Assembly (NCBI GenBank): GCA_002280485.1
Contig: NCED01000007.1
Location: forward strand, 6,924-70,923
Direction of reading: 5' to 3'
Length of the DNA stretch: 64,000 nt
From: Caulobacterales bacterium 32-69-10
GTDB taxonomy: Bacteria; Pseudomonadota; Alphaproteobacteria; Caulobacterales; Caulobacteraceae
Position 1 is the stretch's first letter. Each line of letters begins with the position of its first letter. The notes under the pieces are model-generated. The model was not told the origin of the DNA. It was given only the letters and a program-made list of their open reading frames with translations, and did no database searches. Below, piece by piece: positions 1-8,447 of this stretch. Both the position numbers and the translations under genes were made by a program.

Positions 1-2
1 AG

Positions 3-80
3 GCTGGCTCCGATGCGCTCCGCGCTACGGCATCGGGACGCATGGTGCTGGATCGCTTGACGGCTGATTTGGCCCACTGA
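3..80 (+). CDS. possible C-terminal end of an upstream gene
   Basis: A 25-codon open frame runs in from the left edge and ends at TGA (78-80), with the last residues reading RMVLDRLTADLAH. It could be the tail of a gene cut by the window edge. The other two forward frames also stop within the first 70 bases, so this is only the longest option. No family can be named. Bases 81-270 hold the leader of the next gene and nothing else I can identify. Confidence 0.25.
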   Translation, partial: AGSDALRATASGRMVLDRLTADLAH

Positions 81-270
81 GGTTCTGCCCTCAAGGGAAT
101 CGCATTTGCTCCCCAATTAAGAGGGAGCATAACGTCAGATCGCCTTGCGCCCTGGGGGGGTTGCGCATCGCGTGCAGCCGTCACGGACTTTGTGTTCGGC
201 CCTTCCGGGGGCCAAAAGTGCATATGTCTGGCTTGACATTGGTCGACTCTGGAAGCGTGTTTCGAACGGC

Positions 271-702
271 ATGGAAGATCTCGCTGAATTGGAACGGGCC
301 CCTAATCCCGTTGATCTGCATGTGGGAGCCCGCATTCGCATGCGGCGCAAGCTTCTGAGCGTCAGCCAGGAACGTCTGGCCGAGCAGCTTGGGCTTACCT
401 TCCAGCAGGTACAGAAGTATGAGCGCGGCGCAAACCGGGTTTCCGCCTCCAAGCTCTATGAAATCGCCCGCGCGCTGCAGACTTCGGTCGCCTATTTCTT
501 CGACGGTCTGGCCGAGACCGACGGCGGCGCGACCGTTGGCGGCGCCTTGGACTCCAGCTCGGAGTTCATGCACGAGCTGGTGATGACCCCGGAGGGCCTT
601 GAACTCGCCGCCCTGTTCCCCAAGCTCAAGCGCGGCCGTGTGCGCCGCCGGGTCCTCGACCTGGTCAAGGCGCTTGCCGAGGATGAGGACGAGTCGCGGT
701 AG
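271..702 (+). CDS. XRE-family helix-turn-helix regulator
   Basis: A 143-residue protein with a classical Cro/C1-type helix-turn-helix at about residues 20-76 (GARIRMRRKLLSVSQERLAE, then QKYERGANRVS). This type is widespread as a single-copy regulator in alphaproteobacteria; the C-terminal part (about 80-143) is charged and has no recognised ligand-binding domain. The frame is open upstream to 145, but the residues before Met 271 look non-native and homologues usually begin with a short acidic leader like the MEDLAELERA seen here, so ATG 271 is preferred. It converges on the response regulator downstream with a 46-base gap. Target genes cannot be inferred. Confidence 0.85.
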   Translation: MEDLAELERAPNPVDLHVGARIRMRRKLLSVSQERLAEQLGLTFQQVQKYERGANRVSASKLYEIARALQTSVAYFFDGLAETDGGATVGGALDSSSEFMHELVMTPEGLELAALFPKLKRGRVRRRVLDLVKALAEDEDESR

Positions 703-748
703 CTTGTCCGCCTAATCCCGGCTCCCGCCGCGATGAAGGGGTCTGGGT

Positions 749-1447
749 CTAAGGCGCCAGGCGATACCCGCCGGCTTCGGTCAGCAGCAGGCGCGCGGTG
801 GCCGGATCGGGCTCGATCTTCTGGCGCAGCCGATAGATATGGGTCTCAAGGGTGTGGGTGGTCACGCCCGCGTTGTAGCCCCACACCTCCGCCAGCAACT
901 CTTCCCGCGACACCGGGTTCGGCCCGGCGCGGTAGAGGTACTTCAGGATGCTGGTCTCTTTCTCGGTCAGGCGGATCTTTCGGGCCTTCTCGTCGACGAG
1001 AAGCTTGGCGGCGGGGCGGAACTCATAGGGCCCGACCTTGAACACCGCGTCCTCGGACTGCTCGTGGCTGCGAAGTTGGGCGCGGATGCGCGCGGCCAGG
1101 ACGGCGAAACGGAACGGCTTGGTGACGTAGTCGTTGGCCCCGGCCTCCAGCCCTTCGATGGTGTCGGCGTCGGCCGCCGCGGCGGTCAGCATGATCACCG
1201 GGTTGCGCACTCCAGCCTCGCGCATGCGGCGGCAGACCTGGCGGCCGTCCATGTCGGGCAGGTCGACGTCGAGCAGGATCAGGTCGGGACGCTGGGCCAG
1301 GGCGGCGGCGATGCCCGCCTCGCCGGTCGAGGCCTCGACGGCGGTGAACTCATCCTCAAGCGAGATTTGCTCGGCCAGGGCTGAGCGCAGATCGTCGTCG
1401 TCGTCGACGATCAGGATGGTCTTGCGATTGGCTTTCTGGACTGACAC
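749..1447 (-). CDS. OmpR/PhoB-family response regulator
   Basis: Two-component response regulator of about 232 residues. The receiver domain has the acidic pocket (IVDDDDD), phospho-acceptor Asp60 in LILLDVDLPDMDG and Lys110 in VTKPF; a winged-helix DNA-binding domain follows at about 138-230 (LTEKETSILKYLYR, then THTLETHIYRLRQKIE). The frame opens with TTG at 1483, but GTG 1447 gives a normal family length, so that start is used; neither has a strong ribosome site. No kinase is adjacent. It lies 49 bases downstream of modC on the same strand and may share its transcript. Confidence 0.85.
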   Translation of the reverse strand: MSVQKANRKTILIVDDDDDLRSALAEQISLEDEFTAVEASTGEAGIAAALAQRPDLILLDVDLPDMDGRQVCRRMREAGVRNPVIMLTAAAADADTIEGLEAGANDYVTKPFRFAVLAARIRAQLRSHEQSEDAVFKVGPYEFRPAAKLLVDEKARKIRLTEKETSILKYLYRAGPNPVSREELLAEVWGYNAGVTTHTLETHIYRLRQKIEPDPATARLLLTEAGGYRLAP

Positions 1448-1496
1448 GCCCGGACCATGCACCGGGTGAGGCGCCCGCGCCAACCCCGAAGCGACG

Positions 1497-2627
1497 CTAG
1501 TCGTCCAGAGCCGAGAGCAATCCGCCGCCGCGCGCCCCTTCCACCGCCACTGACTTCACCACCGCCCAGACGGCGAGCCCGGGGGCGAGGGACAAGGCTT
1601 CGACGGCGTCGCGGGTGACGGCGGACAGCACGACGGCGTCCGGCGCGCCGGAAAGGGCGAGGCTGGCCAGCACCGTCCCGTCGGCCCGGGGGTCAAGGCG
1701 GGCGATGCGGGCGGCCAGGACGTTGCGGGCCGACAGGCCGCGCGGCTCCTCCACCGCGATCAGCACGTCGCGGGCCAGGACCAGGGCGCGGACGGCGGCG
1801 CCCTCGGGCTTGTCGAGGCTGGGGGTAAGAAGCTCGGCGTCCCCCACCCGCAGGTGGGTCAGGCCCCGCGCCGGATCGTGGCTGGCCACCACCGCTTCAA
1901 GGGCGCTGGCCGCGTCGCTGCGTCCGGCCAGGAGCGGCAGATCGGGCCGGGCCAGGACCGCCGCGAGTGGTCCCTGCGCCACCACCTTGCCGCCGTCCAT
2001 CACGACCAGCCGGTCGGCCAAGCGCGTCACCTCGGCGAAGGAATGGGTGACGTAGAGGATCGGCAGGTCGAAAGTCGCCTTCAGCCGCTCGAGGAAGGGC
2101 AGGATCTCGGACTTGCGCAGGGCGTCCAGCGCCGACAGCGGCTCGTCCATGAGCAGCAGGTCCGGCTGGCTCAGCAGGGCGCGGCCCATGGAGACCCGCT
2201 GGCGCTCGCCGCCGGACAGGTCGCGGGGGCGCCGCTCCAGCAGGGCTTCGACGCCCAGCACCGCCGCCACCTCGTCGATCCCCACCCGTAGAGCCCGTCC
2301 CCGGGCCCGCTGCAGGCCGTAGCGCAGGTTGGCGGCCACGCTGAGGTGGGGGAACAGCCGAGCGTCCTGGAACACCCAGCCGATCGCCCGGCGCTCCATG
2401 GGCAGGTCGATCCCGGCCTCGGCGTCGAATAGCGCCCGGCCGTTGAGGGCGATCCGGCCCCGGTCGGGGCGCAGGGCGCCGGCGACAGCGGCGAGCACCG
2501 TGCTCTTGCCCGCGCCGGAGGCGCCGAAGAGGGCGGTCACGCCCTTGGGCGCGGCTTCGAATTCGGCGTCCAGGCGGAAGGCGCCCAGGGCCTTTTCGGC
2601 CCGTACGGTCAGGGCGGCTTCGCTCAT
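1497..2627 (-). CDS. modC: molybdate ABC transporter ATP-binding protein ModC
   Basis: ATPase of a molybdate-type importer, 376 residues. Walker A is GASGAGKST (35-43), the ABC signature LSGGERQ (137-143), Walker B LLLMDEP (157-163) and the switch His195 lies in YVTHSF. The C-terminal third (from about 290) fits the MOP/TOBE anion-sensing domain that separates ModC from other ABC ATPases. The ATG overlaps the modB stop in an ATGA arrangement, so translation is probably coupled. Substrate is inferred from the ModC-like C-terminus and the ModB-like partner; tungstate or another oxyanion cannot be excluded. Confidence 0.88.
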   Translation of the reverse strand: MSEAALTVRAEKALGAFRLDAEFEAAPKGVTALFGASGAGKSTVLAAVAGALRPDRGRIALNGRALFDAEAGIDLPMERRAIGWVFQDARLFPHLSVAANLRYGLQRARGRALRVGIDEVAAVLGVEALLERRPRDLSGGERQRVSMGRALLSQPDLLLMDEPLSALDALRKSEILPFLERLKATFDLPILYVTHSFAEVTRLADRLVVMDGGKVVAQGPLAAVLARPDLPLLAGRSDAASALEAVVASHDPARGLTHLRVGDAELLTPSLDKPEGAAVRALVLARDVLIAVEEPRGLSARNVLAARIARLDPRADGTVLASLALSGAPDAVVLSAVTRDAVEALSLAPGLAVWAVVKSVAVEGARGGGLLSALDD

Positions 2628-3316
2628 CGGCCGATCCAGCGGCCGGCCCTGCGGGCGACGATCTCGGAGGCGAAGAGCGCGACCAAGGCGATGGCGAAGG
2701 ACAGGCCGGCCAGCCGCATGGCGGCGGCGTCGCCGTCCGGCGATTGCAGGGCGGCGTATATGGCCAGCGGCAGGGTCTGGGTCTGGCCGGGCACATTGGC
2801 GGCGAAGGTGATCACCGCCCCGAACTCGCCGAGGCAGGCGGCGAAGCCGACGATGGCGGCGGCCAGCACCCCCGGCGCGCTGAGCGGCAGGGTGATGCTG
2901 CAGAAACGGTCCAGCCCCCCGGCCCCCAGGCTGCGGGCCGCCTCCTCCAGCTTGGGGTCCACCGCGTCGAGGGAGAGGGCCACGGCCCGCACCATCAGGG
3001 GAAAGGCCATGACGCCGGCCGCCAGGGAGGCGCCGGCGGAGGTGAACACCAGCCGAACCCCCGCCTGGTCGAGCAGGCGGCCGATCGGCCCGTTCACCCC
3101 GAAGGCCAGCAGCAGCAGGTAGCCGACCACCACGGGGGGCAGGACCAGGGGCGCGTGGGCGGCGGCGTTGAGCACGCTGCGGCCGGGAAAACGCCCGCGC
3201 ACCAACATTAGGGCCGTCAGCACGGCCAGGGGCAAGCCGACGGCGACAGCGCGCAGGCCGACTTCCAGGCTGGTCCAGACCGCGGCGGTTTCCTCGGGGC
3301 TCAGGGCCAGCTGCAT
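2624..3316 (-). CDS. modB: molybdate ABC transporter permease ModB
   Basis: Inner-membrane permease of about 230 residues with five to six hydrophobic helices. The start context LSPEETAAVWTSLEVGL is typical of ModB/CysT-type permeases, and the EAA loop is visible as EEAARSLGAGGLDRFCSITL, the contact for ModC. ATG 3316 is used; an in-frame ATG at 3337 would add seven residues. No modA gene for the periplasmic binding protein lies next to it: upstream is the divergent DUF2946 gene after an 88-base gap that presumably carries promoters for both directions. Confidence 0.85.
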   Translation of the reverse strand: MQLALSPEETAAVWTSLEVGLRAVAVGLPLAVLTALMLVRGRFPGRSVLNAAAHAPLVLPPVVVGYLLLLAFGVNGPIGRLLDQAGVRLVFTSAGASLAAGVMAFPLMVRAVALSLDAVDPKLEEAARSLGAGGLDRFCSITLPLSAPGVLAAAIVGFAACLGEFGAVITFAANVPGQTQTLPLAIYAALQSPDGDAAAMRLAGLSFAIALVALFASEIVARRAGRWIGR

Positions 3317-3404
3317 GTCGGCAGCGTCGCCGTTCATCGCGGTCCAGGCAAGGTGCGCGAAGCGTGGGCTGACAACGGCCGACGTTTGGGCTAGCACGGC
3401 GGCC

Positions 3405-3818
3405 GTGAACGCCGCCGCATCCCCGCGATCGTGGTCCAGACGCCCCGTCCTCCTGACGCTGGTGCTGATGGCGCTCGTCATGCGGGTGATGATCCCGTCC
3501 GGCTTCATGATGGGCGAGGCGTCCTCCGGGTCGTTCGCCATCGTGATCTGTTCGCCCGACGGAAAGCAGACGGTCTCCGCCGACTGGGCCGATCCCAAGG
3601 GTTCCGAGAAGGCGCCGTCCGACACCCAGGAGCATGACGCGCCCTGCGTGTTCGCCGGCCATGGCCTGGCGGACGCTCCGGCGCTGACTCTGCTGGCGGC
3701 GCCGTTCGGCCCGGCCCCTGTTCCGGCGCTGTCCAATCCGCAAACCGATGTCGCGCCAGGCCGCGGCCTGGCCGCGCCGCCGCCGCCAGCCACCGGCCCA
3801 CCCACCGTCCTGATCTGA
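3405..3818 (+). CDS. DUF2946 family small membrane protein, copper-linked
   Basis: A 137-residue protein read from GTG 3405. An N-terminal hydrophobic helix (VLLTLVLMALVMRVMIP) leads into the DUF2946 pattern: GFMM, then VICSPDG, then a His/Cys segment HDAPCVFAGHGLA, and a Pro/Ala-rich tail. DUF2946 proteins are of unknown function but are repeatedly found beside copper-transport and copper-resistance genes. Here it opens a same-strand run with a TonB receptor, a PepSY protein, PCuAC and SCO1, which supports a role in copper handling at the inner membrane or periplasm. The frame extends upstream to 3168 but that part overlaps modB antisense and is not believed. Confidence 0.7.
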   Translation: MNAAASPRSWSRRPVLLTLVLMALVMRVMIPSGFMMGEASSGSFAIVICSPDGKQTVSADWADPKGSEKAPSDTQEHDAPCVFAGHGLADAPALTLLAAPFGPAPVPALSNPQTDVAPGRGLAAPPPPATGPPTVLI

Positions 3819-3824
3819 ACAGCC

Positions 3825-3852
3825 GGCGCCGCGGGCCCATCGCCCGCGCGCC
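3825..3852 (+). terminator. GC-rich hairpin after the DUF2946 gene
   Basis: Two arms (3825-3836 and 3842-3852) pair over 11 base pairs with one bulged C and a five-base loop, followed by a weak pyrimidine run (TCCTTGCTTCTGC). It sits between the DUF2946 stop and the TonB receptor, so it could be a terminator or an attenuator that lowers expression of the downstream genes. No true T-tract is present. Confidence 0.4.
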
Positions 3853-3905
3853 TCCTTGCTTCTGCATCATGACGGCGGTCCTCCGATCGCCGGGGGACAT
3901 AATTT

Positions 3906-5945
3906 ATGAAACGCCTTCTCGTGGCCTCGAGCGCCCTGCTCGGCCTCGGCCTTCCCGCAATCGCCTGCGCCCAGGCGCCGCCGAACGTCGATTCGGTGAT
4001 CGTCACCGCTGTGCGCGATCCCGAGGACCCGCCGGTGGTCGGCGACGCCCGCCAGCGGCTTGCCGAGACGCCCGGCGCGGTGTCGGTCATCTCTCAGGAA
4101 TCCTTCGCCCGCCGCCAGACCCTGGCCCTCGACGACATGCTGCGCGACGCGCCCGGGGTCTACGCCCAGAAGAAGTGGGGCGGCGACATCCGCATCTCGA
4201 TCCGCGGCTCCGGGCTCGGCAACGCCAACCATAACCGGGGCCTGCTGATCGCCCAGGACGGGGTGCCGCTCAACGAGGCGGACGGCTACGGCGACAGCCA
4301 GATCGCCGACCCCCTGCTGACCCGCTATGTGGAAGTCTACCGCGGGGGCAACGCCCTGCGGTTCGGCGGCGCCCTGCTGGGCGGAGCCATCAACATGGTG
4401 ACGCCCAACGGCAAGACGGCGGGGTTCGAAAATCAGGTCCGGCTCGACGGCGGATCGTTCGGGCTCCATCGCGAGAACGTCCAGCTGGCGCGTCAGTCCG
4501 GGGACTGGGACGTCTTCGTCGCGGGCACCAACCAGCGCCAGCAGGGGTGGCGGCCGCAGAGCCAGCAGAACATCCAGTTCGGTTCGCTCAACGTTGGCCG
4601 CAGCTTCGGCGAGGATCGCGAGGTGCGGTTGATCGTCAACGGCTCCAACATCAACCAGGAGATTCCGGGCGCCCTGACCTGGGCCCAGTTCCAGGCCGAC
4701 CCGCGCCAGGCGACGGCGGCGAACTACAATAACGACCAGGGCCGCAACCAGCGCGGCGTTCGCGGATCGCTGCGGACGACCTGGCGGCTGGACGCGCACA
4801 CCGTGTTCGAGGGTGCGGCCTACGCCACCTGGAAGGACCTCGATCACCCGATCTTCCAGGTCATCGACCAGAAGAGCCGCAACTACGGGGCCTTCGCCCG
4901 GCTGCATTGGGAAGGCGACCTCGGCGGCATGCGCGCCGACGGCTACGCCGGCGCCTGGCTGCGCACCGGCGACCTCGACTCCCACTTCTGGGTCAACATC
5001 GCCGGCGCCCGCGGCGCCTTGCGGTCGCTGTCGTACCAGAACGCCGGCGCGAGCGACGTCTTCGCCGAGGGACGGCTGTTCGTGACGGAGCAGCTGGCGC
5101 TCGTCGGGGGCGCGACCTGGGGGACCGCCCGGCGGGACTACACCAGCGTGCGCGTGCCGGGCGTGGCCTCGACCTTCAACCTCCAGGCCAAGAAGGACTA
5201 CGACTGGGTCGCGCCCCGTATCGGCCTCCTGTGGGAGGGCCCGGACAACGTCCAGCTGTTCGGCAATCTCACCAAGTCCGTCGAGCCGCCCAACCTCGGC
5301 GCGATGAGCCCTACCAACAGCGGCTTCTCGCCGGTCCAGGCGCAGAAGGCCTGGACCGCCGAGGCTGGGGCCCGCGGCCGCCGGGGGCATTTCACCTTCG
5401 ACGTCACCGTCTACCGGGCTTGGATCGATGGAGAGTTGCTGCAGTACACGGTCAATCCGTCGATCCCAGCGCAGACCTTCAACGCGGACAAGACGATCCA
5501 CCAGGGGATCGAGGCGGCGCTGGACTGGCGGATCACGCCGCAGCTCCGCCTGCGCCAGACCTACACCTTCTCAGACTTCCGCTTCGACGGAGACGTGGAG
5601 TACGGCGACAACCGCCTGCCGGTCGCGCCCAAGCACTTCTACCGGGCGGAGCTGCGCTATGAGCACCCCGCCGGATGGTTCGTAGCGCCGTCGGTCGAGT
5701 GGTCGGCGTCGCGCCTGTGGGTGGACTTCAACACCACCACCCGCTCGCCCTCATACGCCGTCTGGAACCTCAACGCCGGCTGGACGGTGAACGAGACGAT
5801 CACCCTGTTCGTCGACGCCAGGAACCTCGCCGACAAGGCCTACGTCTCTAACGTCCAGCCGGCCATCACCGCCCTGGCGGCCACGGGCTACTACTGGCCC
5901 GGAGACGGCCGCTCGGTGTTCGGCGGCGTCACGGTGGCGTTCTAA
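3906..5945 (+). CDS. TonB-dependent outer-membrane receptor
   Basis: A 679-residue outer-membrane receptor. Residues 1-22 are a signal peptide ending near ACAQA; residues about 50-170 form the plug (ETPGAVSVISQESFARR, IRGSG, INMV); the rest alternates short beta strands with loops and ends in an aromatic terminal residue (VFGGVTVAF), as needed for Bam insertion. The ligand cannot be read from sequence. Neighbours (DUF2946, PepSY protein, PCuAC, SCO1) suggest copper or a copper complex; iron-siderophore uptake is the usual alternative for a receptor paired with a PepSY protein. The sequence GGACATAAT just before the ATG recurs before the next gene. Confidence 0.85.
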   Translation: MKRLLVASSALLGLGLPAIACAQAPPNVDSVIVTAVRDPEDPPVVGDARQRLAETPGAVSVISQESFARRQTLALDDMLRDAPGVYAQKKWGGDIRISIRGSGLGNANHNRGLLIAQDGVPLNEADGYGDSQIADPLLTRYVEVYRGGNALRFGGALLGGAINMVTPNGKTAGFENQVRLDGGSFGLHRENVQLARQSGDWDVFVAGTNQRQQGWRPQSQQNIQFGSLNVGRSFGEDREVRLIVNGSNINQEIPGALTWAQFQADPRQATAANYNNDQGRNQRGVRGSLRTTWRLDAHTVFEGAAYATWKDLDHPIFQVIDQKSRNYGAFARLHWEGDLGGMRADGYAGAWLRTGDLDSHFWVNIAGARGALRSLSYQNAGASDVFAEGRLFVTEQLALVGGATWGTARRDYTSVRVPGVASTFNLQAKKDYDWVAPRIGLLWEGPDNVQLFGNLTKSVEPPNLGAMSPTNSGFSPVQAQKAWTAEAGARGRRGHFTFDVTVYRAWIDGELLQYTVNPSIPAQTFNADKTIHQGIEAALDWRITPQLRLRQTYTFSDFRFDGDVEYGDNRLPVAPKHFYRAELRYEHPAGWFVAPSVEWSASRLWVDFNTTTRSPSYAVWNLNAGWTVNETITLFVDARNLADKAYVSNVQPAITALAATGYYWPGDGRSVFGGVTVAF

Positions 5946-5962
5946 CCCCCCAGATCAGCCCG

Positions 5963-5986
5963 GCGGTGGGTGATCGCCCGCCGCCC
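5963..5986 (+). terminator. hairpin between receptor and PepSY genes
   Basis: A 9-base-pair stem (5963-5971 with 5978-5986, one G-U pair) and six-base loop lie 18 bases after the receptor stop. There is no T-tract, and the downstream genes run on the same strand, so partial termination or transcript stabilisation is as likely as a full stop. Confidence 0.35.
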
Positions 5987-6003
5987 TATCCGGACATAAT
6001 CCA

Positions 6004-7359
6004 ATGGCTAGATCCGAAATCCGACCGGCTGAGGTCGCCAGCGGCGCCGTCTACCAGGCGTTCTGGCGGTGGCACTTTTACGCCGGCCTCCTGGTGATGC
6101 CGATGCTCATGCTGATGGCCTTCACCGGCGGGCTCTATCTGTTCAAGGACGAGATCGACGGTGTCGTCTACGGACGTCTCCTGACCGTTCAGCCGGCGGC
6201 GACGTCGACGAGCCCCGAGGCGTGGGCCAAGGCGGCGGCGTCGGCCGTTCCCGGGCGCCTGGTGCAGGTCACGCCGCCCGCCGATCCCTCCCGGTCCGCC
6301 AAGCTGGTGGTCGAAGCCCCGGACGGGGCGCGCCGCGCGGTCTACGTGGATCCCCACCGCGCCCGCGTCCTTGGGTCCACGCCGGACGGCGGCGTGATGC
6401 AGGTGGTCAAGCGCCTGCACAGTCTCGATATCGCCGGTCCGGTGTTCAACCTGCTCGTCGAGATCGTGGCGGGCTGGGCGATCGTGATGGTGGCCACGGG
6501 GATCGTGCTGTGGTGGCCCCGGGGGCGGAACGGTGGGGTCGTCACCATCCGGGGCGGGCCGCGGCGGCGACTGTTCTGGCGCGACCTGCACGCGGTCACC
6601 GGCCTCTTCGCCGGCGCCGTCATCGTCTTCCTGGCCGTCACGGGCATGCCGTGGTCGGCGGTGTGGGGCCAGGAGGTGCGCAAGGTCACCAACGCGGCCG
6701 GCTGGGGCCGCCCGGCCGCGCCGGCCGGGGGCCAGGCGTGGAGCCACGGCCCTGGGCACAAGACCGAGGCCGCCGTGCCGTGGGCGCTGCAAGACATGGA
6801 GATGCACGCCGGTCACGCCGCTCAGGCGCTTCGTCTCGACGACGCCGTCGCCCGCGTCGATCGGGCCGGCCTGCTCCGGCCCTACGTCCTCTCCATACCG
6901 GGGGAGCCCGGCAAGGCGTGGTCGGCCTCCCACACCCCGGCGAGGGTGGAGCGGAGCCGGACCCTCTATCTCGACGGGACGGACGGGCGCGCCCTCGCCG
7001 ACATCGGCTACGGCCAGTTCGGCCCGGCCGCCCAGGCGATCGAATGGGGCATCGCCGTCCACCAGGGCGACCAGTTCGGCCTGCTCAACAAGCTGGTCAT
7101 GGCGGCGGGATGCGTCGCGGTCTGGCTGCTCGGCCTGTCCGCGCTTGTCATGTGGTGGAAACGTCGTCCGAAAGGACGGCTGGCCGCGCCGCCGCGGCCC
7201 GTCGGCCGTCGAGGTTACATCGCCCTCGCCGCCGTCGTCGTCCCCTTGGGCGTCCTCTACCCCCTCGTCGGCGCTTCGCTCGTCATCGTCCTCACCCTCG
7301 ATCTCGTCATCAGGCGCGCGGCCTCAGCCCTGCGTCCGGCCATGGAGGCCCGCATATGA
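6004..7359 (+). CDS. PepSY-associated transmembrane protein (PiuB-like)
   Basis: A 451-residue inner-membrane protein of the PepSY-TM (PiuB/YqiK-type iron-regulated) family. The N-terminal helix (HFYAGLLVMPMLMLMAFTGG) is followed by a large periplasmic PepSY region, a helix near ILVEIVAGWAIVMVATGIVLWW, a second periplasmic stretch after the FLAVTGMPWSAVWG helix, and C-terminal helices near 365-385 and 405-440. Members usually accompany TonB receptors and may supply reducing power or help release a metal. The stop overlaps the next ATG (ATGA), so it is translationally coupled to the PCuAC gene. Confidence 0.8.
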   Translation: MARSEIRPAEVASGAVYQAFWRWHFYAGLLVMPMLMLMAFTGGLYLFKDEIDGVVYGRLLTVQPAATSTSPEAWAKAAASAVPGRLVQVTPPADPSRSAKLVVEAPDGARRAVYVDPHRARVLGSTPDGGVMQVVKRLHSLDIAGPVFNLLVEIVAGWAIVMVATGIVLWWPRGRNGGVVTIRGGPRRRLFWRDLHAVTGLFAGAVIVFLAVTGMPWSAVWGQEVRKVTNAAGWGRPAAPAGGQAWSHGPGHKTEAAVPWALQDMEMHAGHAAQALRLDDAVARVDRAGLLRPYVLSIPGEPGKAWSASHTPARVERSRTLYLDGTDGRALADIGYGQFGPAAQAIEWGIAVHQGDQFGLLNKLVMAAGCVAVWLLGLSALVMWWKRRPKGRLAAPPRPVGRRGYIALAAVVVPLGVLYPLVGASLVIVLTLDLVIRRAASALRPAMEARI

Positions 7360-7826
7360 CCCCTCGCCGCCTTTTGCTCGCCGGCCTCGCTCTCGTGGCG
7401 ATCGCGCCTTCTCCCGGCTTCGCCGCATCCAGCCCGGTCGAGGTCAGGGATGCATGGTGCCGGGCCGCTCCGGTCGGGGCCCTGGCCGGGGGCTGTTTCG
7501 TCACCCTGACGGCCCGCGCCGACGACCGCCTCGTCGCGGTCGAGACGCCCGCCGCCGACCACGGCGAGATCCACACCATGTCGATGACCGACGGCGTGAT
7601 GAGGATGCGCCGTCTCATCGACGGTCTCGACCTCCCGGCCGGCAAGGCGGTGGCCCTACGCCCCGGCGCCGAGCACCTGATGATCATCGGACCCAAGGCG
7701 CCGCTCGCCGCGGGCGGGACGGTGAGGCTCACCCTGCGGTTCGCCAAGGCGCCGCCGGCCGTGGTGACGGCGCCGGTCCGGTCCGCGCCAACGCCCGGGG
7801 CCATGTCGGGGATGGGCCACCACTGA
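7356..7826 (+). CDS. periplasmic copper chaperone PCuAC
   Basis: A 156-residue exported protein of the PCu(A)C family, which carries Cu(I) in the periplasm and delivers it to the Cu-A site of cytochrome oxidase. The signal peptide ends near FAASS. Metal ligands are visible as the Met-rich IHTMSMTDGVMRM and, about 25 residues on, GAEHLMIIGP, matching the family pattern of His and Met residues. The tail GAMSGMGHH adds further possible ligands. Start and stop overlap both neighbours (ATGA before, TGATG after), so the PepSY-PCuAC-SCO1 genes form one translational unit. Confidence 0.85.
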   Translation: MTPRRLLLAGLALVAIAPSPGFAASSPVEVRDAWCRAAPVGALAGGCFVTLTARADDRLVAVETPAADHGEIHTMSMTDGVMRMRRLIDGLDLPAGKAVALRPGAEHLMIIGPKAPLAAGGTVRLTLRFAKAPPAVVTAPVRSAPTPGAMSGMGHH

Positions 7827-8404
7827 TGCGCGCGCTCATCCTTTGCCTCGGCCTGATCTACGCCCTCGCCGCCTGCGACCGTCCCCCACCGGCCACCAAG
7901 GCCGCCCCCGAAAGCTCGATCAGAATCGGCGGCCCGTTCCAGCTCATCGATACCGAGCGACGCCCGGTGACCGAGGCGTCGCTGCTCGGCAAGCCGACGG
8001 TCGTGTTCTTCGGCTTCACCTTCTGCCCGGAGGTGTGCCCCACCACGCTCGCGGAGCTGACCGCCGCCTTGAAGACCCTGGGACCCGACGCGGACAAGCT
8101 GAACGTCGTCTTCGTGTCGGTCGACCCGGAGCGCGACACGCCCGAGCAGATGAAGCTCTACCTTTCGAGCTTCGATCCGCGGATCCAGGGCTTTACCGGC
8201 ACGGTCGAGCAGGTCGATCGGGCAGCCAAGGCCTACCGGGTCTATCACCGGAAGGTCGATACGGGAGAGGGCGGCTACACGATGGACCACACCGCGACGA
8301 TCTATCTGTTCGATCGGCGCGGGCAGTTCGTGGAGCCGCTGGGCTACGGGTTCCCCCAGGACATGATCGTGGGCCGCCTGAGGCTCCTGGCGCGGAAGGG
8401 CTGA
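7826..8404 (+). CDS. SCO1/SenC family copper-binding thioredoxin-like lipoprotein
   Basis: A 192-residue SCO1/SenC protein, which binds copper and acts as thiol oxidoreductase in Cu-A assembly of cytochrome oxidase. It has a lipobox (YALAAC, lipidated Cys about residue 17), the CxxxC copper motif in FCPEVCPTT, and the conserved distal His in MDHTATIYL. All three expected ligands are present. It ends the copper cluster; the pncC gene follows after 43 bases. Confidence 0.9.
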   Translation: MRALILCLGLIYALAACDRPPPATKAAPESSIRIGGPFQLIDTERRPVTEASLLGKPTVVFFGFTFCPEVCPTTLAELTAALKTLGPDADKLNVVFVSVDPERDTPEQMKLYLSSFDPRIQGFTGTVEQVDRAAKAYRVYHRKVDTGEGGYTMDHTATIYLFDRRGQFVEPLGYGFPQDMIVGRLRLLARKG

Positions 8405-8447
8405 ACTCGGGGGAACGCGGGCGTCGGCTGGGGGTTGGGACCTCGCC

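Noticed and set aside
3867..5501. Long minus-strand open frame opposite the TonB receptor
   Set aside because: Low-complexity translation without domain features; the plus strand is a clear TonB receptor.
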